Shown: positions 35,967 to 45,658 of the stretch, one piece after another | How the letters are laid out: each line of letters starts with the position of its first letter | How positions within the stretch are numbered: the stretch's first letter is position 1 | Source: an uncultured Paracoccaceae bacterium | Lineage (GTDB): Bacteria > Pseudomonadota > Alphaproteobacteria > Rhodobacterales > Rhodobacteraceae | Assembly (NCBI GenBank): GCA_947496535.1 | Contig: CANMDE010000003.1 | Location: 1 to 64,000 of the forward strand | Reading direction: 5' to 3' | Length of the DNA: 64,000 nt | Position numbers and translations under genes: made by a program | Notes under the pieces: generated by a model | What the model was told of the DNA's origin: nothing | Databases searched by the model: none | What the model saw: only the letters and a program-made list of their open reading frames with translations

Positions 35967-37796
35967 TTATTTGCCTTTGGTCTCTTCGGTCTCAGCAGCC
36001 TTTTTGCGGCGGCTGAAACCGGATTTAATGTTACCGAAGACGTCTGGCTTTGCCCCGTGGCTGCGCATGATGGCGTATTGCTGGGTGAAGGTGATGATGT
36101 TGTTGGCAATCCAGTAGATTACCAGACCGCTGGCGAACGAGCCCAGCATGAACATGAATACCCAAGGCATCCATGCAAAGATCATCTGCTGGGTCGGGTC
36201 GGTCGGGGCCGGGTTCAGCTTTTGCTGCAGCCACATTGAGACGCCAAGGCAGATCGGCAGGATGCCGATGGCGAGCAGGGCCAGAATTGTACCGGGTTCG
36301 GGTGCTGCCCAAGGGAACAAGCCAAACAGATTGAACAATGATGATGGGTCAGGCGCGCTCAAATCCTTGATCCAGCCGATCCAGGAGGCGTGCCGCAGCT
36401 CAATCGTGACAAAGATCACTTTGTAGAGCGAAAAGAAGATCGGGATTTGTAGCAAGATCGGCAGACAACCGGCGGCCGGGTTGACCTTGTTGTCTTTGTA
36501 GAGCTTCATCATGCCTTGCTGCATGGCCTGCCGATCGTCACCGGCGTTTTCCTTCAGTTTTTCCATCTCTGGCTGAAGCTCTTTCATCTTGGCCATGGAG
36601 ACATAGGATTTATAGGACAGCGGAAAGACGATGGCTTTCAGGATCAATGTCAGCGCAATGATTGCCCAGCCCATGTTGCCGATTGCCGCATTCAATGTGT
36701 GAAGCAGGGCAAAGATTGGTTTGGTCAAAAAGAAGAACCAACCCCAGTCGATACTGTCGAGGAAGCCTGCAACAGCGCCGTCATTCTGGTAGTGGCGGAT
36801 CGCTTCCCATTCCTTTGCCCCGGCAAAGAAACGGGTACTGACGCCGACGCTTTCGCCTGGTGCAACGGTTGTCGGGTTCATCACGGCTTCGGCCTGATAA
36901 ACGTCACGCGTATCGTCGTATTTTGATGTGGAGCGGAATGGTTGCGTTTGATCGGGGATCAGCGTGGTCATCCAGTAGTGATCAGTATAGCCAATCCAGC
37001 CCGATGAAGTCACATCCAGCCGTTCGGCTTGCGTGCGTTCACGGTTGTCGACCTCGTATTCGGTAATGTCGTCGTAGCCTGTTTCCTCCAGCTCACCGTC
37101 GGTCATCCGCACAAGGCCCTCGTGCAGGATGAAGAAGTTTTTCAGGTCTGATGGCTCACCATGGCGGCGGATCAGGCCGTAGGGGCGTGCGGTAACAGGC
37201 TCCGCGCCGGTGTTCTCGATGCTTTGGTTGATCGTGAACATGAATTCATCGTCAACCGTGATTTCATTGCGGAAAATCTGTCCCGCGCCGTTGTCCCAAG
37301 CCAGTGTGACTGGGGTGTCTGGGGTCAGCGTGTCGCCGCTTTCGATAGACCACAAGGTATCGGGACCGGGGACCGCATCACCTGCTATCCCTTCGGCGGG
37401 GGCCCAGCCAAACAGTGCGAAATATGCATCGGACTCACCGACTGGGCGGAGCAGGTTGACGGTTTCTGCGTCTTCGTCCAGCGTTTCCTTGTATTGGGTG
37501 AGGGCCAGATCATCGATGCGCCCGCCCTTCAGTGAAATTGACCCGCTTAGCTCTGGCGTCTCGACGGAGATACGAGGTGCGTCCGCTGCGGGTTCTGTGT
37601 CTGGGGTAGATGGTGCTGTTGCATCATCCTCTGATACAGCGGGATCGGCGGCTGGCAGCGAGGTGTCGCTTGTCGCTTCCGTCTGGGCCGTCGGGTCGAC
37701 GGGCAGTTCTTCCGGAGGGAACAGAACGGACCAGGTCATGATGACCGCAAAGCTCAACACGGTCGCAAGAATGAGGTTCTTGTTCTGGTCGTCCAT
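35967..37796 (-). CDS. yidC: Membrane protein insertase YidC
   Basis: A 609-residue insertase. It has an N-terminal membrane anchor (LILATVLSFAVIMTWSVLFP), an Asp/Glu/Pro/Thr-rich linker, a large periplasmic domain (about 80-370) and the five-helix insertase core, with MKELQPEMEKLKENAGDDRQ (cytosolic loop), NPAAGCLPILLQIPIFFSLY and QQYAIMRSHGAKPDVF. ATG 37796 gives the normal MDDQNKNLILAT start; ATG 37817 adds seven residues. No strong ribosome site. Confidence 0.95.
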   Translation of the reverse strand: MDDQNKNLILATVLSFAVIMTWSVLFPPEELPVDPTAQTEATSDTSLPAADPAVSEDDATAPSTPDTEPAADAPRISVETPELSGSISLKGGRIDDLALTQYKETLDEDAETVNLLRPVGESDAYFALFGWAPAEGIAGDAVPGPDTLWSIESGDTLTPDTPVTLAWDNGAGQIFRNEITVDDEFMFTINQSIENTGAEPVTARPYGLIRRHGEPSDLKNFFILHEGLVRMTDGELEETGYDDITEYEVDNRERTQAERLDVTSSGWIGYTDHYWMTTLIPDQTQPFRSTSKYDDTRDVYQAEAVMNPTTVAPGESVGVSTRFFAGAKEWEAIRHYQNDGAVAGFLDSIDWGWFFFLTKPIFALLHTLNAAIGNMGWAIIALTLILKAIVFPLSYKSYVSMAKMKELQPEMEKLKENAGDDRQAMQQGMMKLYKDNKVNPAAGCLPILLQIPIFFSLYKVIFVTIELRHASWIGWIKDLSAPDPSSLFNLFGLFPWAAPEPGTILALLAIGILPICLGVSMWLQQKLNPAPTDPTQQMIFAWMPWVFMFMLGSFASGLVIYWIANNIITFTQQYAIMRSHGAKPDVFGNIKSGFSRRKKAAETEETKGK

Positions 37797-37949
37797 TTGA
37801 AAACAGCCCATATCCACGCAAAAGTCTGGTGGTGGTTCAACCCTTCAAGGGGGCAAAGGTCAAGCGGTTTCGCAACAAAATAGGGCGAGCGGCCCGCTTT
37901 ATGATGCCGCAGCCAGATACGCCGTGGATATTTGTATCGATAATAATGG

Positions 37950-38022
37950 TGCCCCAAGACGGACTTGAACCGCCGACCTACTATTTACGAAACAGTTGCT
38001 CTACCGACTGAGCTATTGGGGC
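37950..38022 (-). tRNA. tRNA-Thr (anticodon CGT)
   Basis: Reading the minus strand from 38022 gives a 73-base cloverleaf: acceptor GCCCCAA with TTGGGGC, D-arm GCTC/GAGC, anticodon stem ACTGT/ATAGT with loop TTCGTAA (anticodon CGT, decoding ACG threonine), five-base variable loop, T-arm GGCGG/CCGTC with TTCAAGT, and discriminator A. CCA is not encoded. It stands alone between yidC and hemY. Confidence 0.93.
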
Positions 38023-38112
38023 ATGCCGCCGATTTATCAGCGGCGTTTGATTGTGGCAAGATGTCCGGTTCTGATCCGCCGCGTTTGGCGACGGGGGTCA
38101 GCCTGACACGCC

Positions 38113-39588
38113 TTATGTCGCCGTTGGTGTCGCAGGGGCGGCTTTCGCGCCATCTTCGACTATTTCAGCCTCGACGATTTCCACCGGTACCGGCGCCATC
38201 GTTTCCGATTTCTGGCCCACGATCAGGGGCAGCATTTCAGTACCTGCGGGCATGGCCACTTCGGTTGCGGGCGGTGTTTTCCAGGCAAGCGTGTCGAAGG
38301 ACGAGCAATTGTCACAGGTTGCTGACCAATTGGCGTGGATGTGCTGGCAGTTCTCGCAAATCCATTGTGGCCCGCGAGGTGCCGTCAGCGCCCTTGTCAG
38401 CCAGCCGCGTACCACCGAGTCGTCGGCCCCTTCGCCGCGTTCGATCGCTGCCATGATCGTCAGGTTACGGGCTGTCGGGTTTTCTTCAACAAGGTCACCC
38501 AATGCCCGTTTGGCTGCAGGAAAATCCTCTTGCGCGATATGCAATTCGGCCATCAGCATCTTTGTCTCAGCGTTGTCTTGCGTGCCCTTGGTCAGGGTGC
38601 GGAAGCGTTTGATCCGGGCGTCAGGTGTTTCATCAGGTGCAATTTCGGCGAATGCCGCGGCCAGGTCGGGATGGGGTTTGACGCTCCATGCTTTGGTAAG
38701 CACGCGTGAGGCATAGCGGGCATTGCCTTCGGCAATATATCCGCGTGCTGCCATGACTGCTGCCGGGATCAGATCGGGGGACAGCCGGTTGGCCTCAATC
38801 GCCGCCTCGCGGGATTCGATAGTTTTGCCACTGTCCAGAACGTCACGGGCTTCGGACAAAGCCAGCACGGCATCGCGCCGTTTATGCACATCGCGGGGCA
38901 GGCCGCCGGATTTCAGCTTTGCCGCCAGCGTCTTGCGTGCGCCTGTCCAATCGGCGCTATCGGCCTGCAGGCGCAAGAGGATATCTTGGGTTTCTTCATG
39001 TTTGGGTTTCAGGGCAAATGCCTTCTGCGCCAACTTCAAAGCGGTGTCTGTATCACCATCCGACAGCTTTTGTTTCATGATCCCACGCACGCCGACAAAC
39101 CGGGTTTTGTCATCTGTCAGCAGTTGTTTGTATGTTTTCTCGGCCTTGCGGCGGTCGCCGGTCAGTTCTGCCGCCTGAGCAGTCAGCAAATTGGTCAGTT
39201 GCGGCTTTTGCAGGTATTTTTCTGCCTTCGCCGCCTTGGTCAGCGCCAGATGCCCTTCGCCAGAGGCAAGCGCCATCATACCTTCTGACAGCGCCTCGTA
39301 CCCTTTGCGTTCACGGTTGCGGTCGAAATAGCGCGACACGGCGGTTTCATCGCCATTGAGAAATTTGAACATCGCGACCAGAAGCCCGATGAGTTTAAAG
39401 CCGAACCAAACCAGGAAAACAAAGGCAAGGAGGCCGAACGCGACCTCAAGCGGTTGGAGCGTGAACTCTTCCACGCCTGTGTTGATGGTCAGTCCGCCGT
39501 CCAGCTCCATCAACTGGGTGCCGCCATAGGTCAAGGCTGTCACAGCAGCAACGAAAGCCAGGATTTTAATCAGGGACCAGAGCATCAT
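38113..39588 (-). CDS. hemY: HemY-like TPR membrane protein with C-terminal zinc ribbon
   Basis: A 491-residue inner-membrane protein: two membrane helices at the N-terminus (FVAAVTALTYGGTQL and EVAFGLLAFVFLVWFGFKLI), then TPR-like helical repeats to about residue 400, then WICENCQHIHANWSATCDNC, a four-cysteine rubredoxin-like ribbon, and a Val/Glu/Ala-rich tail. The HemY name comes from gene linkage to hemD; its real role in haem synthesis is not established. The C-terminal ribbon resembles that of LapB/YciM. Eight bases follow the mitofilin gene. Confidence 0.88.
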   Translation of the reverse strand: MMLWSLIKILAFVAAVTALTYGGTQLMELDGGLTINTGVEEFTLQPLEVAFGLLAFVFLVWFGFKLIGLLVAMFKFLNGDETAVSRYFDRNRERKGYEALSEGMMALASGEGHLALTKAAKAEKYLQKPQLTNLLTAQAAELTGDRRKAEKTYKQLLTDDKTRFVGVRGIMKQKLSDGDTDTALKLAQKAFALKPKHEETQDILLRLQADSADWTGARKTLAAKLKSGGLPRDVHKRRDAVLALSEARDVLDSGKTIESREAAIEANRLSPDLIPAAVMAARGYIAEGNARYASRVLTKAWSVKPHPDLAAAFAEIAPDETPDARIKRFRTLTKGTQDNAETKMLMAELHIAQEDFPAAKRALGDLVEENPTARNLTIMAAIERGEGADDSVVRGWLTRALTAPRGPQWICENCQHIHANWSATCDNCSSFDTLAWKTPPATEVAMPAGTEMLPLIVGQKSETMAPVPVEIVEAEIVEDGAKAAPATPTAT

Positions 39589-39596
39589 TAACGCCT

Positions 39597-40874
39597 TTAG
39601 CTATCATTCAATGAGGTAAGAAGGTCGTCAACAGAAGCGACCGCATTTGCGCGCGTCTCTGCCTCGCCGAGCCAATCCGACATTTCGGCCCGCACTACGT
39701 CGGGCAGTGCATTCACTTCGGCCAGAGTGTCCGACAAACGCCCTTGTTGCAAGGCAGCTTCTGCGCGGGACAGGATAGCGTCAACCGTATTGCCTTCGCG
39801 TGGTGCTACAGAGCGGACGTCCAACTGGTTTCGCAAGAACGCCCCAAGACCCGTGGTTTCTTCTCCTGCGACACGCTCTTCCCGTGCTGTCGCCAGCGCT
39901 GCGCGGGCAACGTCCGGGAATTTTTCTTGTAGGCTGGACAGGGTTGGTATTCCATCTTGCACCGCCAGCAACGCTTCTGGCACCGGTTCGCTCATAGCGG
40001 CTTCGAGATCTGTCAAAGCCGGACCCATTGCTGCACCGCTTTCCATCGCGGCCTGAACGCGGGCTATGGCGGCGCGTCCTGCCGCAGCACGCGCCGCAGC
40101 GGCTGCGTTTTCTTCGATAGAAGCGGCTTCATTACGGGCTTCCTCAAGCTGCGCTTGTGCACCATCAGCCATTTCAGCGATCTGCGCGCGCAACTCTTCC
40201 AATTCAGTCTCATAGGCAGAGATTGCAGGGCCAGCGGTTGCGCCTTCGTCTGTGGGTTGCTCGGCCAGTTGGCGAAAGCGTTCATCAATAGCGGCCAGTT
40301 CGCCATCAAGTCGCGTTTGGAGGTCTTGTACGGATGTCGCCAGGTCGGCTTGCGCTGTTTCCAGACCGCTCAGGTCCACCGTTGGTAGTCCTTCGATCTC
40401 CTGCCGCAACGCGCTGATAGTTGTCCCTTGCGAGTCGATCTGGGCGCTGAGGTCGTTTGACGGCTGGGGTTGCCAGTAATACGCAGCGCCGAAACCGATA
40501 CCCCCGGCAATTAGCCCACCTAGCAGCAATGGAAAAAACCCACCTCGTTTTTCCGGCTCTGGCACTGGTGCGGGGGCCGGTTGGGGCGCGGGTTGAGCCG
40601 ATGCCGCTGCCTTTTCTGGTTCGGGTGCGGTAGCGGGTTCTGGTTCCGACTTTTCTGCAACGACGATGGTTTCGGTCTCTGCCACCTCTGCTTCCGCCAT
40701 TACTGGTTCAGCGGTTTCAGGCTGAGCTGCCTGATTTCCGTGCACTTCGGGCGGAATAATATCCAGATAGGGGTCGGTAAATACTTTGGTCGATTCGTCT
40801 GATGGTGCCGCGGCATTCTCTAGTATCAACGGCTCGGCAGGGTCTTTTTTGCCTTTACGAGGTTGTTTTGCCAA
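39597..40874 (-). CDS. Bacterial mitofilin (Mic60-like), COG4223
   Basis: A 425-residue protein: an acidic N-terminus rich in Glu, Pro and Ala, one membrane segment (GFFPLLLGGLIAGGIGFGAAYYW in part), then a long coiled coil with repeated Glu-Ala-Gln patterns (about 160-290) and a C-terminal helical domain ending VASVDDLLTSLNDS. This matches alphaproteobacterial mitofilin, the ancestor of mitochondrial Mic60, which shapes inner-membrane folds. The hemD-mitofilin-hemY order is conserved in alphaproteobacteria. No clear ribosome site was identified. Confidence 0.85.
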   Translation of the reverse strand: MAKQPRKGKKDPAEPLILENAAAPSDESTKVFTDPYLDIIPPEVHGNQAAQPETAEPVMAEAEVAETETIVVAEKSEPEPATAPEPEKAAASAQPAPQPAPAPVPEPEKRGGFFPLLLGGLIAGGIGFGAAYYWQPQPSNDLSAQIDSQGTTISALRQEIEGLPTVDLSGLETAQADLATSVQDLQTRLDGELAAIDERFRQLAEQPTDEGATAGPAISAYETELEELRAQIAEMADGAQAQLEEARNEAASIEENAAAAARAAAGRAAIARVQAAMESGAAMGPALTDLEAAMSEPVPEALLAVQDGIPTLSSLQEKFPDVARAALATAREERVAGEETTGLGAFLRNQLDVRSVAPREGNTVDAILSRAEAALQQGRLSDTLAEVNALPDVVRAEMSDWLGEAETRANAVASVDDLLTSLNDS

Positions 40875-40968
40875 GTTTTTACCCCTTTAGCGTACCATGT
40901 GCCGACGCAATCACGCGGCGTTGCTATACACTATCTTGCCAGTGTCTGACCCTCAACCCAAGCCGAAG

Positions 40969-41685
40969 CTAGTGATGGTCCTTAGTCATGTTTTTCAGGC
41001 AATCCAACGTCGCCGCTATCATATGAAGACCAGTAGGTTTTTCACAGGTCGTCAATGACTGCGGCTGCATTCTTTGCGCTGCCTTGGCAACCGCCGAACT
41101 GATCGCAATGACATGCGGCCCTTTGCCCTGCCCAACTGCGCTCGTGCAGATATCGGCGGTCCGTGGTGAAAACAATGGCAGGACAATAGTGCCGCCGTCA
41201 GACAGCAGTTTGGTTGCCTCACTCGTCAATGGCAGAGCTTCTTGCCCGTAAGCGACAACAGCGCGACAGGATAAACCCGCATCGCTGAGTGTCGTGGAAA
41301 TGTTGCCGCGCGCATGCTGTCCGCGAATATGTGCCAAAGGACCTTCTGGCGCCGCGGCCAGGATCATGTTGCGCAAATCGTCAGCATTTCCGGGTCCAAC
41401 TTTTACGTTGAAACCAAGTGCACGGGCGGCATCAGCTGTCGTTTGACCGACGCACCACGCCGTCAGGGCGGTGTCGAGACCAAGCCGCGCTGTCTGTGCG
41501 ACGCCATTTGCTGACGTGAAGACATATCCCTTCACGTCTTCCAGTGGCGTATCTACCTGTGAGGGCACGATTTTCAGCAAAGGCGAGATGATCACGTCGA
41601 TGGGCATGTCCAGCGCCGCTGTGATTTTTTCCGCAAAAGCAATCGACCGGGGTTCGGGCCGCGTAAGGATCAGTGTGGGTGCCAT
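40969..41685 (-). CDS. hemD: Uroporphyrinogen-III synthase
   Basis: Closes and inverts ring D of hydroxymethylbilane to give uroporphyrinogen III, the branch point to haem, siroheme and cobalamin. The 238-residue protein starts [20 protein letters not shown] and contains [15 protein letters not shown] and [11 protein letters not shown], family segments in an otherwise weakly conserved protein. ATG 41685 is chosen; ATG 41742 runs into the tsaD promoter region. Divergent from tsaD by 74 bases and followed by mitofilin and hemY. Confidence 0.88.
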   Translation of the reverse strand: MAPTLILTRPEPRSIAFAEKITAALDMPIDVIISPLLKIVPSQVDTPLEDVKGYVFTSANGVAQTARLGLDTALTAWCVGQTTADAARALGFNVKVGPGNADDLRNMILAAAPEGPLAHIRGQHARGNISTTLSDAGLSCRAVVAYGQEALPLTSEATKLLSDGGTIVLPLFSPRTADICTSAVGQGKGPHVIAISSAVAKAAQRMQPQSLTTCEKPTGLHMIAATLDCLKNMTKDHH

Positions 41686-41759
41686 CGACTTCCCATTGTG
41701 AGAACAGATATCCAGTGTTACCTGCGATTGACCAACACGCAACTGGAACCGTAACCGAA

Positions 41760-42842
41760 ATGACCCGCCCTCTTACCGTTCTTGGTATCGAAAGCAGCTG
41801 TGACGATACGGCGGCTGCAGTACTTCGTGGGTCGGATATTTTGTCTTCGGTGGTTTACGGCCAGACAGACCTTCATGCCGCCTTTGGCGGAGTCGTACCA
41901 GAGGTGGCAGCCCGCGCCCATGCCGAAAAGCTGGATCATTGTATCGAGCAGGCCATGGATGAGGCCGATGTTGGCTTTGATGATCTTGATGGCATTGCGG
42001 TGACTGCTGGGCCGGGTCTGATCGGGGGCGTTCTGTCGGGTGTGATGTGCGCAAAGGGGCTGGCTGCGGCGACCGGGCTGCCATTGATCGGCGTGAACCA
42101 TCTGGCGGGTCACGCGCTGACCCCCCGTCTGACCGATGATGTCCCTTACCCGTATCTGATGCTGCTCGTCTCTGGTGGGCATTGCCAGTTTCTAATTGTC
42201 GAGGCGCATGACCGCTATCGCCGGATCGGTGGTACAATCGACGATGCACCGGGCGAGGCATTTGACAAAACCGCGCGCCTGCTTGGCCTGCCGCAACCCG
42301 GTGGCCCTTCGGTAGAACGGGCAGCGCGAGACGGTGATGCCAGCCGTTTTGACCTGCCGCGACCACTGTTGGGCCAACCGGGATGCGATATGTCGTTTTC
42401 GGGGCTGAAGACTGCGTTGCTGCGCGCCCGCGACGGTGTGGTCGCGCAAAAGGGTGGTCTGACGACGCAGGATCAGGCGGATTTGGCTGCGGGTTTTCAG
42501 GAAGCGGTCGTCGACATTTTGACCCGGAAGAGCCGCCGTGCCTTAGAGGTATACGCCCAAGCATCACCCGACACGCCCACTTTTGCTATTGCTGGCGGCG
42601 TTGCAGCCAACGGCCCGATCCGGTCTGCATTGCAGACGCTTTGTGATGAAACCGGCACAGCGTTCATGTCCCCACCGATGGCGCTTTGCACCGACAACGC
42701 AGCGATGATTGCCTATGCGGGGATGGAGCGTTTGCGTCATGGTCAGATTGATGACCTGACCCTTTCGGCCCGTCCGCGCTGGCCATTGGATGATAGGGCC
42801 GCACCTATGCTGGGGTCGGGAAAGAAAGGAGCGAAGGCATGA
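41760..42842 (+). CDS. tsaD: tRNA N6-adenosine threonylcarbamoyltransferase TsaD
   Basis: Transfers threonylcarbamoyl to A37 of tRNAs reading ANN codons, with TsaB and TsaE. The 360-residue protein has [16 protein letters not shown], metal-binding His114 and His118 in [10 protein letters not shown], the [11 protein letters not shown] segment and the C-terminal [16 protein letters not shown] and [15 protein letters not shown] 41760 gives a normal N-terminus; ATG 41673 overlaps hemD and is rejected. It overlaps gpsA by ATGA. Confidence 0.95.
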   Translation: MTRPLTVLGIESSCDDTAAAVLRGSDILSSVVYGQTDLHAAFGGVVPEVAARAHAEKLDHCIEQAMDEADVGFDDLDGIAVTAGPGLIGGVLSGVMCAKGLAAATGLPLIGVNHLAGHALTPRLTDDVPYPYLMLLVSGGHCQFLIVEAHDRYRRIGGTIDDAPGEAFDKTARLLGLPQPGGPSVERAARDGDASRFDLPRPLLGQPGCDMSFSGLKTALLRARDGVVAQKGGLTTQDQADLAAGFQEAVVDILTRKSRRALEVYAQASPDTPTFAIAGGVAANGPIRSALQTLCDETGTAFMSPPMALCTDNAAMIAYAGMERLRHGQIDDLTLSARPRWPLDDRAAPMLGSGKKGAKA

Positions 42843-43801
42843 AGATTGGGGTTGCTGGCGGTGGGGCGTTTGGCACTGCGCTGGGTGTGGCTTTGGCGTT
42901 GGATGGTAACGACATTACATTATGGGCGCGTGATCCACAGGCGGTGCAGCTTATGCAGACCGAGCGGCGAAATCCCAAGTTGCCGGGTGTCGATCTGCCA
43001 CAGAACATTCTGTTCTGTTCGGATCTTGAAACCCTGTTCAGCGCCGATATCATCCTGATCGCCATTCCGGCGCAGACGATCCGGGCTTTTCTGACAGATC
43101 ATGTTGATCGCTTGACGGGCAAGCATCTTGTGGCTTGTTGCAAGGGCATCGATCTTGAGCGGATGACGGGACCGGGCAGTACGATCCGCGCTTTGGTGCC
43201 GGATGCCACAGCGGCGGTTCTTACGGGGCCAAGTTTTGCCGCAGATATTGCTCGCGGATTGCCCACGGCACTTACTTTGGCCTGTGCGGACGATGCGATG
43301 GGGGCGATTTTGCAGACCGCGCTATCGACCACAGCGATGCGGCTTTATCGCAGCAATGATATCATTGGGGCGGAACTGGGGGGCGCGTTGAAGAACGTCA
43401 TGGCAATTGCCTGTGGCGTGACGATTGGGGCCGGGCTTGGCGAAAGCGCGCGTGCGGCCCTGATGACGCGCGGGTTTCCCGAAATGCAGCGCCTTGCCGC
43501 CGTGCTGGGGGCATCGCCAGAGACCTTGGCGGGGCTTTCGGGCTTTGGGGATCTTGCGCTGACGTGTACCTCTGACCAGTCGCGCAATTATCGCTACGGT
43601 CTTGCGCTTGGGCAGGGGACCGATTTTGACAGCAGCACCACGGTCGAAGGTGCTGCCACGGCCCGCGCTGTGCGGCGATTGGCGGAAGAATTAGGTATCG
43701 AACTGCCAATTTGTACCGTGGTTGCCGACCTGACAGAGGCGAAAACTGATGTGCCAACCGCGCTGAACGCGCTTTTGTCGCGCCCATTGAAGGAAGAGTA
43801 A
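42839..43801 (+). CDS. gpsA: Glycerol-3-phosphate dehydrogenase [NAD(P)+]
   Basis: Reduces dihydroxyacetone phosphate to sn-glycerol-3-phosphate for phospholipids. The 320-residue protein has the Rossmann motif [16 protein letters not shown], then [36 protein letters not shown], and the catalytic lysine in [20 protein letters not shown]-like [18 protein letters not shown] is present near residue 240. It overlaps tsaD by four bases and is followed one base later by the YciI gene. Confidence 0.95.
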   Translation: MKIGVAGGGAFGTALGVALALDGNDITLWARDPQAVQLMQTERRNPKLPGVDLPQNILFCSDLETLFSADIILIAIPAQTIRAFLTDHVDRLTGKHLVACCKGIDLERMTGPGSTIRALVPDATAAVLTGPSFAADIARGLPTALTLACADDAMGAILQTALSTTAMRLYRSNDIIGAELGGALKNVMAIACGVTIGAGLGESARAALMTRGFPEMQRLAAVLGASPETLAGLSGFGDLALTCTSDQSRNYRYGLALGQGTDFDSSTTVEGAATARAVRRLAEELGIELPICTVVADLTEAKTDVPTALNALLSRPLKEE

Positions 43802-43802
43802 C

Positions 43803-44075
43803 ATGCGTTTCGCGTTGATGTGTCATGACAAGCCGGACCACTTGGCTGTCCGCAAGGGAAACCGTGATGCTCATCTGAGCTATATCGCGGAAACCGGCGT
43901 GGTGGAGATGGCGGGTCCATTGCTTAATAAAGCAGGAGTGATGTGCGGTTCGCTTATCATTCTTGAGGTCAATGATCAGGGTGAGGCTGAGGCCTGGGCC
44001 AGCAATGATCCTTACGCAAAGGCCGGGCTTTTTGATACAGTTACGCTGAAAGCATGGAACAAGGTGATCGGCTGA
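43803..44075 (+). CDS. YciI-family protein
   Basis: A 90-residue YciI-like protein with CHDKPDHLAVRKGNRDAHLS and a C-terminal DPYAKAGLFDTVTLKAWN. The fold is ferredoxin-like; the His-Asp pair typical of the family (RDAHLSY) is kept. The enzymatic role of YciI proteins is not settled. ATG 43803 starts one base after the gpsA stop, and its own stop shares a base with the next start, so it belongs to the tsaD-gpsA message. Confidence 0.9.
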   Translation: MRFALMCHDKPDHLAVRKGNRDAHLSYIAETGVVEMAGPLLNKAGVMCGSLIILEVNDQGEAEAWASNDPYAKAGLFDTVTLKAWNKVIG

Positions 44076-44494
44076 TGGCGTATTGGTTGTTTAAATCTGA
44101 ACCCGATGTCTGGGGCTGGGATGCCCAGGTGGCCAAGGGTGAGGCTGGCGAAGAGTGGGATGGTGTCCGCAACTATCAAGCACGCAACAACATGCGGGCG
44201 ATGAAACTGGGTGATCAAGGGTTCTTTTACCACTCTCGCACCGGGCTTGAGATCGTTGGCATTGTCGAGGTCTGTGCCGAAGCCCATCGGGACAGCACCA
44301 CGGATGACGAACGCTGGGACTGTGTTGATGTCAAAGCGGTACGCCCAGTGAATACGGCAGTGAGCCTTGAAAAAATCAAGGCGGACCCACGGCTGAAAGA
44401 CATGGTCCTGGTCAATAACTCCCGCCTGTCTGTGCAGCCTGTGACGGACGAAGAATGGGCCATGATTTGCGAAATGGGTAATACAAAGCCCTAG
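44075..44494 (+). CDS. EVE-domain (PUA-like) protein
   Basis: A 139-residue protein that is one EVE domain: MAYWLFKSEPDVWGWD at the N-terminus (the SEP motif), GVRNYQARNNMRAMKLGD, FFYHSRTGLEIVGIVEV, and a C-terminal LVNNSRLSVQPVTDEEW. EVE domains belong to the PUA-like superfamily, recognise modified bases in DNA or RNA, and often sit near housekeeping genes in proteobacteria. ATG 44075 overlaps the YciI stop by one base; an ATG at 44054 would add seven residues. Confidence 0.92.
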   Translation: MAYWLFKSEPDVWGWDAQVAKGEAGEEWDGVRNYQARNNMRAMKLGDQGFFYHSRTGLEIVGIVEVCAEAHRDSTTDDERWDCVDVKAVRPVNTAVSLEKIKADPRLKDMVLVNNSRLSVQPVTDEEWAMICEMGNTKP

Positions 44495-44550
44495 CCTGCG
44501 ACATTCTGTCAGGTCATACTCTGTTCAGTTAACAGTTGAAGGAGTGAACG

Positions 44551-44943
44551 ATGGAGTATGTTTCTGTTGTTTTGGCCGCCGTAGCGGCATTCGCTTTTGG
44601 TGCGGTCTACTACATGGTGCTGGCCAAGCCATGGATGGCTGCCGCCGGGATAGCGCTTGGGGCCGACGGCAAACCGATCAACAATTCCGCCGTGCCTTAT
44701 GTCGTGTCGTTTATCTGCATCATTCTTGTTTCAGGTATGATGCGCCACACATTCGCCCTGTCGGGTATCACGACCCCCGACAAAGGCCTTATATCCGGTC
44801 TTGGCGTTGGCTTGTTCTTCATTACGCCATGGATTTTCATCAACACCGGCTATTCCGAGCGGCCATGGAAACTTGCGGTGATTGATGGTGGTTATGCGAC
44901 CGCAGCTGCAGCTATCATCGGGGTGGTTTTGACGGTGATCTGA
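44551..44943 (+). CDS. DUF1761-family membrane protein
   Basis: A 130-residue protein with four predicted membrane segments (VVLAAVAAFAFGAVYYMVLA, then VPYVVSFICIILVSGMM, GLGVGLFFITPWIFI and ATAAAAIIGVVLTVI). The early WMAAAG/LGADGK region and the layout fit DUF1761. Function unknown. GAAGGAG precedes ATG 44551. It is followed by a terminator-like hairpin. Confidence 0.85.
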   Translation: MEYVSVVLAAVAAFAFGAVYYMVLAKPWMAAAGIALGADGKPINNSAVPYVVSFICIILVSGMMRHTFALSGITTPDKGLISGLGVGLFFITPWIFINTGYSERPWKLAVIDGGYATAAAAIIGVVLTVI

Positions 44944-44954
44944 CCCACAAAAAG

Positions 44955-44986
44955 AAAAGGGTCCGGACCTGGACCCGAACCCTTTT
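44955..44986 (+). terminator. Terminator after the DUF1761 gene
   Basis: AAAAGGGT (44955-44962) pairs with ACCCTTTT (44979-44986) around a GC-rich inner part that contains the palindrome GGTCCGGACC. It is 11 bases after the stop; the TTTT comes within the stem. Confidence 0.6.
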
Positions 44987-45132
44987 CACCCCGCGTACTC
45001 CTAATTCCACCACACGCTATTGAAAATCTGATCCGGACCGTTCTGGCCATGTTCTTTCGTAGAATAGGCTGTTGGGGTGAAGCAAAGGTTAACCGCAGCA
45101 AAGACTATGCAAACAAGCATATTGGTATGCGG

Positions 45133-45165
45133 AAAAAGAAACGTCTGCCCGAGGTTGGGCAGACG
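45133..45165 (-). terminator. Terminator after the DUF2853 gene
   Basis: On the minus strand CGTCTGCCC pairs with GGGCAGACG (nine pairs, loop of six) and is followed by TTTCTTTTT, 26 bases after the DUF2853 stop at 45191. Confidence 0.85.
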
Positions 45166-45190
45166 CTGCGTCCTGAAAATGTCGATGTGA

Positions 45191-45532
45191 TCAGGAGTAG
45201 ACGGATTCTTTGCTGAAATGCTTGGTCAGCATGTAATAGATAACGGCCCGGTATTTGTTGCGCTCGGAACGACCATAGGTGTTGATGACAGAGTCGATGG
45301 CGCTATCAAGCTCTGGACCGTCTTTCAGGCCAAGTTTCTTGATAAGGAAGTTGTTTTTAACGGTGGCGATTTCTTCGGGCTGGCCACCTGCCACTGTTGA
45401 TGCGTCCGCGTTGTAGATCGAGGGGCCGCAACCGATTGTAACTTTCGTCAGCAGATCCATATCCGGCGTCATGCCGCATTTGCTTTTGAGATCTTCTGCA
45501 TACTTAGCGATCAAGTCGTCTCTTTTACCCAT
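45191..45532 (-). CDS. DUF2853-family protein
   Basis: A 113-residue soluble helical protein: MGKRDDLIAKYAEDLKSKCG, DLLTKVTIGCGPSIYNADAS and KYRAVIYYMLTKHFSKESVY are hallmarks of DUF2853. Function unknown; the family is common in marine alphaproteobacteria and some Bacteroidetes. ATG 45532 gives the usual N-terminus; an open frame to 45649 is unsupported. Ended by a good terminator. Confidence 0.92.
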   Translation of the reverse strand: MGKRDDLIAKYAEDLKSKCGMTPDMDLLTKVTIGCGPSIYNADASTVAGGQPEEIATVKNNFLIKKLGLKDGPELDSAIDSVINTYGRSERNKYRAVIYYMLTKHFSKESVYS

Positions 45533-45658
45533 CGGAATTGTCCCCATTCTTTCATACAATTTGATTTTTTCGCCATGAGAGCCATGGCGTATCGGCACGT
45601 TAAAGTAACAGCCAACGAGCCGTAAAGGAAAAAGCCGGTTTCGTGGCAAGGTTTCGCC

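Noticed and set aside
45000..45130. Small RNA in the gap between the DUF1761 and DUF2853 genes
   Set aside because: Only the two flanking terminators are supported; no promoter or conserved structure was visible between them.
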